Of a stretch of 64,000 nt of DNA, positions 54,855-63,980 are shown piece after piece. The stretch's first letter is position 1; the number at the start of each line of letters is the position of its first letter. The notes below the pieces were generated by a model. The model saw nothing but the letters and a program-made list of their open reading frames with translations. It was not told the DNA's origin and made no database searches. Location: NCBI RefSeq assembly GCF_014673215.1, contig NZ_JACWMS010000001.1, forward strand, positions 1,240,001 through 1,304,000, written 5' to 3'. The translations under genes were made by a program, and so were the position numbers. The stretch is from Gordonia hankookensis. Its GTDB lineage: Bacteria; Actinomycetota; Actinomycetes; Mycobacteriales; Mycobacteriaceae.

Positions 54855-55811
54855 CTAGGCTTGCGAACCGCGGCCGACGAGCACGCCCGCTCCCAGCTCC
54901 AGCAGTTCGGCGGCGAGATCCTTGCCGAGTTGCTCTGCACGATCGACGGGTCCCACCACCGAGGCACGGATCACGTCCGATCCGTCCTCGGCCGCCACTG
55001 CCGCGCGGAGCGACAGTTCGGCGAAGATGCGCCCGTCGTCGTCGATCGACTCGACCACCTCGGCGATCGCTCCGACCGGGGCGGTGCACCCGGCCTCGAG
55101 GGCCGCGAGCACCGATCGCTCGGCGTCGATCGCCGTATGTGTGGACGCGTCGTCCAACTCGGCGAGTATTCTCACCAGTTCGGCATCGTCGGAGCGGCAC
55201 TCCACGGCCAAGGCCCCCTGTGCCGGCGCCGGTAGCATGACCACCGGCTCCAGGGCCTCGCTGACCTCATCGGCCCTGCCGATGCGTACCAGACCGGCCC
55301 TGGCGACCACGACCGCGTCGAGTTCACCGCTGGCGACTTTGCCCAACCGAGAGTCAAGGTTGCCTCGTAGGGGGCGGATTTCCAAACCGAGACCCAATGC
55401 TCTAAGCTGTGCCGCCCGGCGCGGCGCCGAGGTCCCCACCGTGGACCCGGGAGGCAGTTCCCCGAGCACCATCCCATCCCTGCTGACCAGTGCATCTCTG
55501 GGATCCTCGCGGGGCGGGACGGCGGCGATGGTCAGTCCGGATTCGGGTGCCGTCGGCAGATCTTTGTACGAATGGATCGCGACGTCGATCTCGTCGTTGT
55601 GGAGCGCGACGCGGATCGCCGTGGTGAACACCCCGACACCGATCTCGGCCACCGGCGCCTGTGAGGCATCACCGGCGGTGCGGATGATGACCAACTCGGC
55701 CGGGTGCCCGGCGGCGACCAAGGCATCGGCGACGGTCTGGGCCTGGGTGGTGGCCAGCAACGAACCACGGGTCCCGATCCGGATCACGGTGCTGTCGGCT
55801 CCCGCGCTCAC
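54855..55811 (-). CDS. hemC: Hydroxymethylbilane synthase (porphobilinogen deaminase)
   Basis: 318 residues. It polymerises four porphobilinogen units. Motifs: [76 protein letters not shown] and the dipyrromethane-cofactor cysteine in [10 protein letters not shown]. Its start overlaps the hemA stop by ATGA (55808-55811), so hemA and hemC are coupled. Confidence 0.97.
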   Translation of the reverse strand: MSAGADSTVIRIGTRGSLLATTQAQTVADALVAAGHPAELVIIRTAGDASQAPVAEIGVGVFTTAIRVALHNDEIDVAIHSYKDLPTAPESGLTIAAVPPREDPRDALVSRDGMVLGELPPGSTVGTSAPRRAAQLRALGLGLEIRPLRGNLDSRLGKVASGELDAVVVARAGLVRIGRADEVSEALEPVVMLPAPAQGALAVECRSDDAELVRILAELDDASTHTAIDAERSVLAALEAGCTAPVGAIAEVVESIDDDGRIFAELSLRAAVAAEDGSDVIRASVVGPVDRAEQLGKDLAAELLELGAGVLVGRGSQA

Positions 55812-57166
55812 TGCTCGGTCCGGCCGGCGTCGCCCATCTCCGGCGCCGAGACCGATTCCGCGGCACCGGGTCTGAGCTCGAAGAGTTCGCGCAGCGCCTC
55901 GGCGTAGTGGTCGCCGTTCGGGGTCGAGGCGAGTTGCTTCACCCGGACGGTCGGGGCGTGGAGAAGCTTGTCGACGACGCGTCGCACCGTCTTGGCGACC
56001 TCATCGCGCTGCGGGTCGTCGAGGCCGGGCAGTCGGGTCTCGAGGCGCAGGATCTCCGCCTCCACCACGTCGGCGGCGCGCTGACGCAGCGCGGCGACGG
56101 TCGGGGTCACCTCGGCCTGACGCTGGTGGGTCAGGTAGTCGGCGAGTTCGGCGGCCACGATGGACCGCGCGGCGTTGGTGTCGTTCTCCGCGGCCTGGGT
56201 CTCGGCATCTCCACGCAGGCCCTCGATGTCGACGACGTGGACGCCGGGCAGCCGTCCGGCAGCCGGGTCGACGTTGCGTGGCAGCCCGAGGTCGCAGATG
56301 ACCAGCGGGCGCCCATCGGTCCGGGCGGCGAGCGCCGAGTGCACCTCGCCGACGCTGACCACAGTTCCGACCGATCCGGTGCAGGTGACCACGACGTCGG
56401 CGACGGCCATCGCGGCCGGCAGCTCGTCCAATCCGGCACCGCGAACCGCGATGCCGTGATTGGCGGCGATGTTGCCTGCGAGGTGTTCGGCGTTGGCGAC
56501 GGTGCGGTTGACCACGACGAGATCGCGGACACCTTCGCGGGCGAGCTGTGCGGTCGCGAGGCCGCCCATCGCCCCGGCACCGACCACGACGGCCGAACGC
56601 AGCCCCGAGGTGGCCTCGGTGCCCTCTGAGCCGGACAGAACGGCCTGCGCCCGATGCAGGGCCACCGAGACGACGGAGGCGCCCGCCCGGTCGATCCCCG
56701 TCTCGGTATGGACGCGCTTGCCGACGCGCAGCGCCTGCTGCGCGAGTTCGTGCATGACCCGGCCGGTTGACTGATTCGCATCCGCGTCCAGATAGGCGTT
56801 GCGGATCTGCCCGAGGATCTGCTGCTCGCCGACGACCAGCGAGTCGAGGCCGGCGGCGACGGTGAAGAGATGTTCGACGGCCGCCTCCGAGTAGCGGACG
56901 TAGGCGTGGCGGGTCATCTCGGTGACCGTCATCCCCGAGTGGTCGCCGAGAACCGCGCCGACCGCTTCGAGTGCGGGGTGGAACGCGTCGACCACCGCGT
57001 AGATCTCCACACGGTTGCACGTCGAGACGAGCATCGCCTCGGAGATGGCCCGCGACGACAGCAGTGCGTCGACGAGCTTGGGCCGATCGTGGTCGGAGAC
57101 CGCCAACCGCTCGAGCACCTCCACGGGTGCACTGCGGTGCGAGACCCCGAACAACAAAACACTCAC
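55808..57166 (-). CDS. hemA: Glutamyl-tRNA reductase
   Basis: 452 residues. The committed step of C5-type haem synthesis, producing glutamate-1-semialdehyde for HemL. The catalytic cysteine is Cys50 in [52 protein letters not shown] and the NADPH site [20 protein letters not shown] are conserved. It overlaps rex upstream (57163-57166) and hemC downstream by 4 bases each. Confidence 0.97.
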   Translation of the reverse strand: MSVLLFGVSHRSAPVEVLERLAVSDHDRPKLVDALLSSRAISEAMLVSTCNRVEIYAVVDAFHPALEAVGAVLGDHSGMTVTEMTRHAYVRYSEAAVEHLFTVAAGLDSLVVGEQQILGQIRNAYLDADANQSTGRVMHELAQQALRVGKRVHTETGIDRAGASVVSVALHRAQAVLSGSEGTEATSGLRSAVVVGAGAMGGLATAQLAREGVRDLVVVNRTVANAEHLAGNIAANHGIAVRGAGLDELPAAMAVADVVVTCTGSVGTVVSVGEVHSALAARTDGRPLVICDLGLPRNVDPAAGRLPGVHVVDIEGLRGDAETQAAENDTNAARSIVAAELADYLTHQRQAEVTPTVAALRQRAADVVEAEILRLETRLPGLDDPQRDEVAKTVRRVVDKLLHAPTVRVKQLASTPNGDHYAEALRELFELRPGAAESVSAPEMGDAGRTEQ

Positions 57167-58047
57167 GCCGTCACCGTTTCCTCACCCGTGGGTGAGCCCA
57201 TTCGATTCATGCGGGCCCCACCCATCGCGGGTTTCCTGTTCGACGCACGCACACCCGTCGTCCGGCCGGCCGAGGCCGACCCGGGACGCGTTCGCGTCGC
57301 GTTGAACGCCAACACCTGTAGCTCCAAGGCTAGATCAACCTGTCGGACGACAACATCGGAGTCCGTCCTCAGTGTCATCTGAGTGACGTTGAGCAGTTGC
57401 CGGACCCCGGCCCCGATGAATGCGTCGCACGCGTCCTGAGCGGTGGTGTCGTCGGTCGCGATGACCCCGATCTCGATCGTGTCGGCGCCGTGACCTGCGC
57501 AGACATCAGAGATCGTGGACAATGGCGCGATCACCGGACCACCCGGCTCGATGACGCTGCCGATCAGGGTCGGGTCTGCGTCGAACATCGCCACGACCCG
57601 GAATCCGTGACCGAATCCGGCGTGTGCGAGCAGTGCACTGCCGAGCCTGCCCGCCCCGGCGAGCGCCACCGCGTGCGCGCTGTCGGTGTGCAGGGCGAGG
57701 GAGATCCGTGCCGTCAGCCGTCCGACGTCATAGCCGACCCCGCGCACACCGTTGGCGCCCACATGGGACAGGTCTTTACGCAGGATCGCCGAGTTGACGC
57801 CGGCAGCCGTGGCCAGCTGAAGGCTCGAGGCCACCAGAACGCCCTGCTCGCTGAAGGACCGAAGCACGTGAAGATAGGTGGCCAGGCGGGTCACCGTCGG
57901 TTCCGGGATGTCCGGGCTCACCGCGGGCGTGTCGTCCGCCGAGGACATGGACACCGAGTTGTCGGATGTGGGGGCCTCAGGGCCTGTCGCGCCGCCGCTC
58001 ACGGTCTGGTCATCCTCCTCCGGCCGTCGGCGGAAACCACCCGCCAT
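57163..58047 (-). CDS. rex: Redox-sensing transcriptional repressor Rex
   Basis: 294 residues, longer than the usual 210-260 because of about 45 extra N-terminal residues and a basic C-terminal tail. Core: winged helix ([47 protein letters not shown]), linker, and Rossmann domain with GAGRLGSAL that senses NADH/NAD. An ATG at 57948 inside the frame would give a more usual length. Rex at the head of hemACD is known from Streptomyces. I found no canonical TGTGAA-N6-TTCACA operator in front of this operon, so autoregulation is not shown by the sequence. Confidence 0.92.
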   Translation of the reverse strand: MAGGFRRRPEEDDQTVSGGATGPEAPTSDNSVSMSSADDTPAVSPDIPEPTVTRLATYLHVLRSFSEQGVLVASSLQLATAAGVNSAILRKDLSHVGANGVRGVGYDVGRLTARISLALHTDSAHAVALAGAGRLGSALLAHAGFGHGFRVVAMFDADPTLIGSVIEPGGPVIAPLSTISDVCAGHGADTIEIGVIATDDTTAQDACDAFIGAGVRQLLNVTQMTLRTDSDVVVRQVDLALELQVLAFNATRTRPGSASAGRTTGVRASNRKPAMGGARMNRMGSPTGEETVTA

Positions 58048-58139
58048 CCCCCATCCAGATCCCCGTACCGGACCTCAGCGTATACCGCAGGAGAACCTCG
58101 TCCGCCCCGGCCCACCGAGTCCCGTCAGCCTCACTGTTC

Positions 58140-58409
58140 TCAGCCGTCACGCCTCGCCAGATCGGCGCGCAGGCGGGGCTCGTCGATCTCCCAGTAGCTG
58201 TGTTCGTCGCCGTCGAGCAGCAGCACCGGCAGCCGGTCGCCGAACTCCGCTCGCACCGTGGGATCGCCGTCGGCGGCGGCCCGATCCACGTCCACTTCGT
58301 CGAACCCGGTCCCGAGTTCGGAGCAGATCCTGGTCAGGTCGGCTCGTGCGGTGGCGCACGCCGAACAATCTGCTCGCGTGAGCAACGTCAACGGTTTGGC
58401 GCCCTCCAT
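58140..58409 (-). CDS. Glutaredoxin-like thioredoxin-fold protein (DUF836)
   Basis: 89 residues. TRADCSACATARADL holds a CSAC redox pair near the N terminus, and the LPVLLLDGDEHSYWEIDEPRLRADL region is the usual DUF836/glutaredoxin C-terminal part. The equivalent of Rv0508, upstream of hemA in mycobacteria. Probably a small dithiol protein in redox balance; its partner is unknown. It has 92 bases between its stop and the rex start. Confidence 0.88.
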   Translation of the reverse strand: MEGAKPLTLLTRADCSACATARADLTRICSELGTGFDEVDVDRAAADGDPTVRAEFGDRLPVLLLDGDEHSYWEIDEPRLRADLARRDG

Positions 58410-58560
58410 CGATCACCTCCATCGCGGCCGCGTGGTCGTGCTGGTTCCGTCAGCCTTCTCACAGCGCCAGTGTGACACCCTCACGATCGGGCCCGACTAG
58501 TCTGGACCGTGGCTACTGTGGACATCCGGAGACGGAACCGAAGGCGTGGGAGGTTGACCT

Positions 58561-59778
58561 GTGGGCGAAGCTCCGGACGGCGCCGGGAGCGAAGCGAGCG
58601 GGCCACAGCACCACGGCGCCGGGAGCGAAGCGAGCGGGCCCCAGGGTGACGGCGCCGGGAGCGGGCCCCAGAGTGACGACACCGATGCCACCATCCCGGC
58701 CCTCGATGAGACCGCGCTCGACGGTGAGGACTGGGAGACCCACGCCCAAAGCATCGATCCGTCCGGAACCGGCGGCGACGACGGGCTCGACGACTCGCGC
58801 GACGACGACACCGTCGACGATGACGAGGACGCCTCACGGGTCGCCACCTGGATCTCCGAACGTGCCCGGGCCACCAGCGGCCGCTTCCGACAGACGGCTC
58901 ACGAACTACGTCAGGCCCTCGCCGGCGAGGCGAGCGCCCGGGTCGCCGTCGACACGCTCCGCGCCCGGCCACCGTCGGACGAGGAACCCTCGGAGACCCC
59001 GCGGGATCTGACGGCTGCTGCGTTCTTCGACGTCGACAACACTCTTGTCCAGGGCGCGTCGATCATCCATTTCGCCCGCGGCCTGGCCGCACACAAGTAC
59101 TTCACCTACGGCGACATCCTCGACTTCGCGTGGACGCAGGCGAAATTCCAGATCACCGGCAAGGAGAACCCCGACGATGTCGCGGAAGGTCGCGAGAAGG
59201 CACTCTCCTTCATCGCCGGTCGCCAGACCTCGGAGCTGATCCGGCTCGGCGAAGAGATCTACGACGAGTACATCGCCGACAAGATCTGGCCCGGCACAAG
59301 GGCTTTGGCACAACGTCATCTGGACGCGGGTCAGCAGGTGTGGCTGGTGACGGCCACGCCGGTGGAACTCGCACAGACGATCGCCGAGCGCCTGGGGCTG
59401 ACCGGCGCTCTCGGCACCGTCGCCGAGAGTGTCGACGGCGTGTTCACCGGTCGACTCGTCGGCGACATCCTGCATGGTCCAGGCAAGGCGCATGCGGTGC
59501 GCGCGCTGGCGATCCGCGAGGGCCTGAACCTCAAGCGCTGCACCGCATATTCGGACTCGCACAACGATGTGCCCATGCTGTCTTTGGTCGGGACGGCGGT
59601 GGCGATCAACCCGGACGCCGACCTCCGCGAGGTGGCCAAGGTGCGCGGCTGGGAGATGTACGACTTCCGTACCGCCCGCAAAGCGGCGAAGTACGGCGCG
59701 ACGACCGCGTTGGTGCTCGGCGCGGCCGGGGCGGGTGCGGCGACCGCGACGAGGTTCTGGCGGCAGGCCAGGGGCTGA
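58561..59778 (+). CDS. HAD-IB phosphatase, SerB1-like, with repetitive N-terminal extension
   Basis: 405 residues from GTG 58561 (GGGAGG about 6 bases upstream). The N-terminal 140 residues are low complexity, including a 12-residue repeat [10 protein letters not shown](HH/GD). The HAD domain (about 150-385) has [11 protein letters not shown] (nucleophile Asp), [21 protein letters not shown] and [11 protein letters not shown]. The C-terminal hydrophobic stretch [22 protein letters not shown] suggests membrane association. Annotated as SerB1 in mycobacteria (Rv0505c), though phosphoserine specificity is doubtful and other substrates such as lipid phosphates are possible. Confidence 0.9.
   Translation: MGEAPDGAGSEASGPQHHGAGSEASGPQGDGAGSGPQSDDTDATIPALDETALDGEDWETHAQSIDPSGTGGDDGLDDSRDDDTVDDDEDASRVATWISERARATSGRFRQTAHELRQALAGEASARVAVDTLRARPPSDEEPSETPRDLTAAAFFDVDNTLVQGASIIHFARGLAAHKYFTYGDILDFAWTQAKFQITGKENPDDVAEGREKALSFIAGRQTSELIRLGEEIYDEYIADKIWPGTRALAQRHLDAGQQVWLVTATPVELAQTIAERLGLTGALGTVAESVDGVFTGRLVGDILHGPGKAHAVRALAIREGLNLKRCTAYSDSHNDVPMLSLVGTAVAINPDADLREVAKVRGWEMYDFRTARKAAKYGATTALVLGAAGAGAATATRFWRQARG
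58579..58667 (+). repeat. In-frame minisatellite in the SerB-like gene
   Basis: A 26-base segment beginning GGCGCCGGGAGCGAAGCG recurs at 58579-58604 and 58615-58640, 36 bases apart, with a shortened third copy at 58651-58667. The 36-base period equals 12 codons, so the repeat changes protein length in frame. Confidence 0.85.
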
Positions 59779-59786
59779 GGGCCCAG

Positions 59787-59862
59787 TTGCTGTCGGCGGG
59801 AAATCGGTTGCCGTCGGCGCAGTTTCGGTTGCGTCGACGGGAAATCGGTTGCTGTCAGCGGG
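59787..59862. repeat. Tandem 21-bp repeats between convergent genes
   Basis: Four imperfect units (starts 59787, 59808, 59829, 59849) of the form TTGCTGTCGGCGGGAAATCGG, 20-21 bases each, the last cut short. They fill the space between the HAD phosphatase and the 3' end of the dehydrogenase gene. Confidence 0.8.
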
Positions 59863-59864
59863 GG

Positions 59865-61028
59865 CTACAGCGTCGCGACATCCGACATCGGATCGATCAG
59901 CACCTTGGCGTGATGCTCGGCGCCCGCGAGTGCGTCGAATGCCGCGGCCACCCCACCGAGTCCGACAGTTGCGGTGATCAACGGGCTCGGGTCCACCTCG
60001 GCGTCTGCGATCATGTGCAGGGTGTCGCGGAATTCGCCTGGGTCGTAACCGAAGACGAAACGCAGGTCGATCTCCTTGTTGATCGTCATGGCGGGCCGGA
60101 AGGTGTCGGGTTGCATACACACACCGACCACGACGACCCGTGACCGGAACGGCGAATGGGACACGATGTCCTCGATGATGCCGGGTACGCCGACACACTC
60201 GAACACCACCGGTCCCCGCGGCGTCGCACCGACGCGTTCGGCGAGGCGCATCACCTTCCACCACGGCACACCGCGGATTCGCTGTAGTTCGTGCATCGCG
60301 CCGAACGCGGTGTCGAACAAGTCGCTCGCGCGGGTGAGGTAGTTGCGCTTCTCGGTACATGCGTCCCACGGCGACTCGACCGTCGGGTCGACGACAACAT
60401 CTGCCCCGCAGCGTCGCGCGAGCGCCCGGCGTCCGGCCGAGAGATCGCTGGCCACCACCGATCGGACGCCTGCCGCCTTCAGCATCAGGATCACCGCGAG
60501 GCCGATCGGTCCGCAGCCGATCACCACCGCGACGTCACGCTTGCCGACGTCACCGCGCCGGACCGCGTGATGGGCGACCGCCAACGGCTCGGTGAGGGCG
60601 GCGAGATCCGCCGTCACGTTGTCGGGCACGGGCATCGTCAGGTCCTCGGCCACCAGCAGCAGGTCGGCGTAGGCGCCCGGCGCATGCACGGACAGACCGG
60701 TGAGGTGGGCGTCGTCGCCGTGCTTGATCATCGGCATGGCCACCACCGATGTCCCCGGCGCCCAACGCTTTCGACAACCCGGACCGTAGGCGACCACGTC
60801 ACCGGTGAACTCGTGCCCCATGACCACCGATTCCGTCGACCGCATGAATCCGCCGTAGCCGACCTCGTCGGCCACGTCGGCGCTGGCGTCGCATTGCGTA
60901 CGCGCATGGAGGTCGGAGCCACAGATTCCCGCCCTGATCACGCGGATCAGTACCTGCCCAGGTCCCGGCGTCGGTATCGGGAGCTCGACCACCGACAACT
61001 CACCGTCGTGGCATGCCACAGCCTTCAT
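59865..61028 (-). CDS. Zinc-type alcohol dehydrogenase (MDR family)
   Basis: 387 residues from ATG 61028 (GTG 61040 is also in frame). Catalytic zinc region AGICGSDLHART and VVMGHEFTGDVVAYGPG; nucleotide site VVIGCGPIGLAVILMLKAAG. The four-cysteine structural zinc lobe of classical alcohol dehydrogenases is absent, replaced by a stretch around KHGDDAHLTGLSVHAPGAYADLL. Substrate unknown; formaldehyde- or sugar-alcohol-type activity cannot be told. Stands alone. Confidence 0.88.
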   Translation of the reverse strand: MKAVACHDGELSVVELPIPTPGPGQVLIRVIRAGICGSDLHARTQCDASADVADEVGYGGFMRSTESVVMGHEFTGDVVAYGPGCRKRWAPGTSVVAMPMIKHGDDAHLTGLSVHAPGAYADLLLVAEDLTMPVPDNVTADLAALTEPLAVAHHAVRRGDVGKRDVAVVIGCGPIGLAVILMLKAAGVRSVVASDLSAGRRALARRCGADVVVDPTVESPWDACTEKRNYLTRASDLFDTAFGAMHELQRIRGVPWWKVMRLAERVGATPRGPVVFECVGVPGIIEDIVSHSPFRSRVVVVGVCMQPDTFRPAMTINKEIDLRFVFGYDPGEFRDTLHMIADAEVDPSPLITATVGLGGVAAAFDALAGAEHHAKVLIDPMSDVATL

Positions 61029-61084
61029 CTTCGGCCCCACCCTTCGTCGCCTCGCTGCTGTCTTCCGGCGACGGCCGGGTTCGA

Positions 61085-62110
61085 TCAGCCGAAGTAGACG
61101 CTACCGCGACGGCTGAGCATACGGAACAAGGTCTGCTGGATTTCTTCACGGACGTGATCGGTCAGGTCGAAGACCACCATCGGATCGTCGGCGGAACTCT
61201 CGCCGTAGGAGCCGGTGTCGATCGGGCGACCGAAGTGGATGTGCCATTTCGACGGCAGCGGGACCACCCCGAGCGGACCGAGCCACGGAAAGGTGGGGGT
61301 GACCGGAAAATACGGCAGGCCAAGCACTTTCGCGACCGGCTTGAGGTCGGCGAGCATCGGATAGATCTCTTCGGAGCCCACGATGGAGACGGGGACGATG
61401 GGAGCGGCGTTGCGCAGGGCGGTGGTCACGAAGCCACCACGCCCGAACCGCTGCAGCTTGTAGCGGTCCTTGTACAACTTCCCGATGCCCTTGTAACCCT
61501 CGGGCCACACCGCGGTCAGTTCGCCTGCCCGCAGCAGCCGGTCGGCATCATGATTGCAGGCCAGGGTCGCACCGATCCGCCGGGCGACCTCGCTGACGCC
61601 TGGGGTGTCGAATGCCATGTCCGCCGCCAGAACTCGCAGATGGCGTCCGGTCGGGTGATTGTCCCGCACGGCCAGCGACGTCATTATCGCATCGATCGGG
61701 AGCGTGCCCGCGTGGTTCGCCACCAGGAGCGCCCCGCCCTCGGTCGGCAGGTTCTCGATCCCCGAGACCTCGACCCGGAACCACTTCTCATAGACCTGCC
61801 GGATCGCCGGGAACCAGACCGACTCGGTGAAGTGCGGATCGAAACCGAACTCGTCGACCTCGTACTCACCGGTCATCCGTTCCCGGATGAACCCGGCGGT
61901 CGCGGTCAGAGAATCTGCGACCGCACCTCGGATACCGGAGAGCGAGAAGAGCGGACTCGACCGCGACGGGCCCAGGTGCTCGACGAGCGATTCGGCGGGC
62001 AGGCGCACGTCTTCGCTGATCGGTGTCACGGGCGCGGGCGGTAGCCCGAAGCCATCGGTGTTGGGGTGCCCGGTTTGTGCGCCTTGCCCGGAATTCCGTT
62101 GCGCCGTCAT
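61085..62110 (-). CDS. Lysophospholipid acyltransferase-like protein (Rv0502-type)
   Basis: 341 residues from ATG 62110; the frame continues upstream to 62287 without homology. A variable N-terminal 120 residues precede the PlsC-type domain with LLVANHAGTLPIDAIMTSLAV (His and Asp separated by six residues rather than the classical four), TAVWPEGYKGIGKLYKDRYKLQRFGRGGF and PIVPVSIVGSEEIYP. The sequence matches the actinobacterial family represented by Rv0502, beside an SDR gene and bS22 as here. Predicted role: acyl transfer to a glycerophospholipid or envelope lipid. Confidence 0.85.
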   Translation of the reverse strand: MTAQRNSGQGAQTGHPNTDGFGLPPAPVTPISEDVRLPAESLVEHLGPSRSSPLFSLSGIRGAVADSLTATAGFIRERMTGEYEVDEFGFDPHFTESVWFPAIRQVYEKWFRVEVSGIENLPTEGGALLVANHAGTLPIDAIMTSLAVRDNHPTGRHLRVLAADMAFDTPGVSEVARRIGATLACNHDADRLLRAGELTAVWPEGYKGIGKLYKDRYKLQRFGRGGFVTTALRNAAPIVPVSIVGSEEIYPMLADLKPVAKVLGLPYFPVTPTFPWLGPLGVVPLPSKWHIHFGRPIDTGSYGESSADDPMVVFDLTDHVREEIQQTLFRMLSRRGSVYFG

Positions 62111-62453
62111 AGTTCTCGCGGCCGGTCGGGCGCCGGCCGGCTGCTGACTCGGGTGGCGCGCACGGCCTTGTTCACGCGCGGCACGACGGCTCGAATGTGG
62201 CGGGTCGACACCGTCGCCCGGCGTCGCGTAGAGCTGGATCACCTTTGCAGTACGTGCGTCGTTGGCGCCACCTGCCAAGAATCTCACCCCTACGTTCCAC
62301 GTTGTGTTCGAGCCCCGACAGCCACGATGGCATCTCAGCGATTATGCTACGCGCTCACCGGACTGGGTCTGGTGTCCAAGTCTAAGGCCTGGGTCTCGTT
62401 CGTGCACGGGTGTGTGCGAAGTCACGCGGCCGAGTCGGGCGCGGCGCCGATGC
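62111..62453. other. Intergenic region, no gene seen
   Basis: About 340 bases between the SDR gene and the acyltransferase gene. Open frames on the plus strand here have no ribosome-binding site or family. It probably holds the promoter of the acyltransferase gene. Nothing else recognised. Confidence 0.5.
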
Positions 62454-63509
62454 TCATTGGAGCTGGTGCGCGGCATCGACCACCCGTCGTTCGAGTGACC
62501 GCCAGGAGTCGGGCGCGACGACGGCCGACAACCCGCCGCGTTCGATGAAGTCGTCGACGGTCTCCAGTGTCGAAAACCGCGGCGCGAAACCGAGTTCCGA
62601 GCGCATCCTGGTGGTGTCGAGGACGCGCCCGTAGGTGAGATATTCGGTCTGGCTGGAACGCAATTTGGCCGACCTGAGGTCCTGGAAAACGCCGGTGATC
62701 GGCGCGAGCAGACTGCTCGGCACCGGGAGTTCGATGTGGCCGATACGCCGGATCGCCTGGGTCAACGTCACCACTCCCTCACCGGAGACATTGAAGGTAC
62801 CGGGCTTGCCGGTGAGGGTCACGTGCTCCATCGCCGCCAGCGCGTCCTCCTCGTGGAGGAACTGCAGCCGCGGTTGATAGCCGATCACGGTCGGCACGAT
62901 CGGCAACGAGAGGTAGGAGCCCATACGCGTGTTGATCCGTGGCCCCAGCATCGCCTGCGGCCGGACGATGGTGACGTCGATGTCCTGCCGGCGGCGCCCC
63001 AGCCCGCGGACGTAGCCCTCGATGTCGAGGAGGTCCCGACCGTACCCGCGTTTCGGCTCACGGCGTGCAGGTGTCTCCTCGGAGAAGTGCGACGGATCGT
63101 GCGCACTGGCGCCGTAGACCATCGCGGTCGAGCGCAGGATCAGCCGCTTCACCGATGGACTGCGCTGGCAGGCCGCGCACACCTGCATCGCGCCGACGAC
63201 GTTGAACTCCTTGATCGCGGCCGAGTGCGGTGCGGTCTCCATGATCGAGGTCGCCGCGTGCACCACGGTGTCGACCTCGTAGCTCGCGATCGCCTTGGCG
63301 ATCGCCGGTCGCCGGATGTCGAGACGCAGGAACTCGGCGCGACCCATACGGCGCATCAGGTCTTTGCGCGGCAGTCGTGAGTCGACTGCGAGCACCCGCT
63401 CGATATCGGGGTTGGCCGCCAACCGCGCCACGAGGTATCCGCCGAGGAAGGTGGACGCCCCGGTGACCAGCACCGTTCGCGGCGTCGCGGTGGCCCGCTC
63501 GTCTGACAT
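62454..63509 (-). CDS. NAD-dependent epimerase/dehydratase family protein (Rv0501-type)
   Basis: 351 residues. Extended SDR fold with VTGASTFLGGYLVARL (NAD site), AVDSRLP, and STAMVYGASAHDPSHFSEETP. The usual active-site YxxxK is not evident: the segment reads YGRDLLDIEGYV, as I recall for the Rv0501 family, so the protein may bind a nucleotide substrate without classical epimerase chemistry. Neighbour of the acyltransferase and bS22 genes, in the mycobacterial order. Confidence 0.85.
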   Translation of the reverse strand: MSDERATATPRTVLVTGASTFLGGYLVARLAANPDIERVLAVDSRLPRKDLMRRMGRAEFLRLDIRRPAIAKAIASYEVDTVVHAATSIMETAPHSAAIKEFNVVGAMQVCAACQRSPSVKRLILRSTAMVYGASAHDPSHFSEETPARREPKRGYGRDLLDIEGYVRGLGRRRQDIDVTIVRPQAMLGPRINTRMGSYLSLPIVPTVIGYQPRLQFLHEEDALAAMEHVTLTGKPGTFNVSGEGVVTLTQAIRRIGHIELPVPSSLLAPITGVFQDLRSAKLRSSQTEYLTYGRVLDTTRMRSELGFAPRFSTLETVDDFIERGGLSAVVAPDSWRSLERRVVDAAHQLQ

Positions 63510-63578
63510 GCCCCAAGGCTAGCGGGCCGTCACGCGGTCCGCTGCGCGCAGCCGATCAGCTCAGAGGTGCACAAACAC

Positions 63579-63605
63579 GAAGAACCCGCCATGAGCGGGT
63601 TCTTC
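63579..63605. terminator. Hairpin terminator of the bS22 gene
   Basis: Perfect 11-base arms GAAGAACCCGC (63579-63589) and GCGGGTTCTTC (63595-63605) with a 5-base loop, followed on the minus strand by GTGTTTGTG. It is about 30 bases after the bS22 stop codon. Confidence 0.85.
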
Positions 63606-63636
63606 TCGGCAGGTCGCCGGTCGTGGAGCCGACGAC

Positions 63637-63738
63637 TATTTGCCGAGCTTACGACGCTGCACCCGGGTCCGCCGCAGCAATTTGCGGTGCTTCTTCTTCG
63701 ACATGCGCTTGCGGCGCTTCTTGATCACAGAACCCATC
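63637..63738 (-). CDS. Small ribosomal subunit protein bS22 (AURKAIP1/COX24-type)
   Basis: 33 residues, too short for usual gene calling. ATG 63738 with AGGAAG upstream, stop at 63637-63639. The sequence is almost all Lys and Arg ([20 protein letters not shown] then a short basic tail ending RRKLGK), which is the mycobacterial bS22 protein (Rv0500B position) that lies in the small subunit near the decoding region. It has its own promoter region and a strong terminator. Confidence 0.93.
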
Positions 63739-63980
63739 GGGGTGCTTCCTCACGGTTGACGCTTCTATTTCTGACAGTCTGGTGTGCCCAGCCATGCGTG
63801 GCGCAGCGCGTAGGCATCAGCACGCGAAGTCCCACATTACCGGTCCCCGGTGGTCAAGCGAAAATCAGGTCGTCAGATGCCACAACTCCCCCGGCCGAGT
63901 CGCGCCGACGAGCGCGCTCCGCCGAGGGAGTGGAGATGTCGTTCGGACCGGATGACGTCCGGCGCCCGAGGGACCGGCGA

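Noticed and set aside
58455..58480. TCACA-N7-TGTGA dyad upstream of the glutaredoxin gene as a Rex operator
   Set aside because: The half-sites are in the opposite orientation and spacing to the known TGTGAA...TTCACA Rex site.
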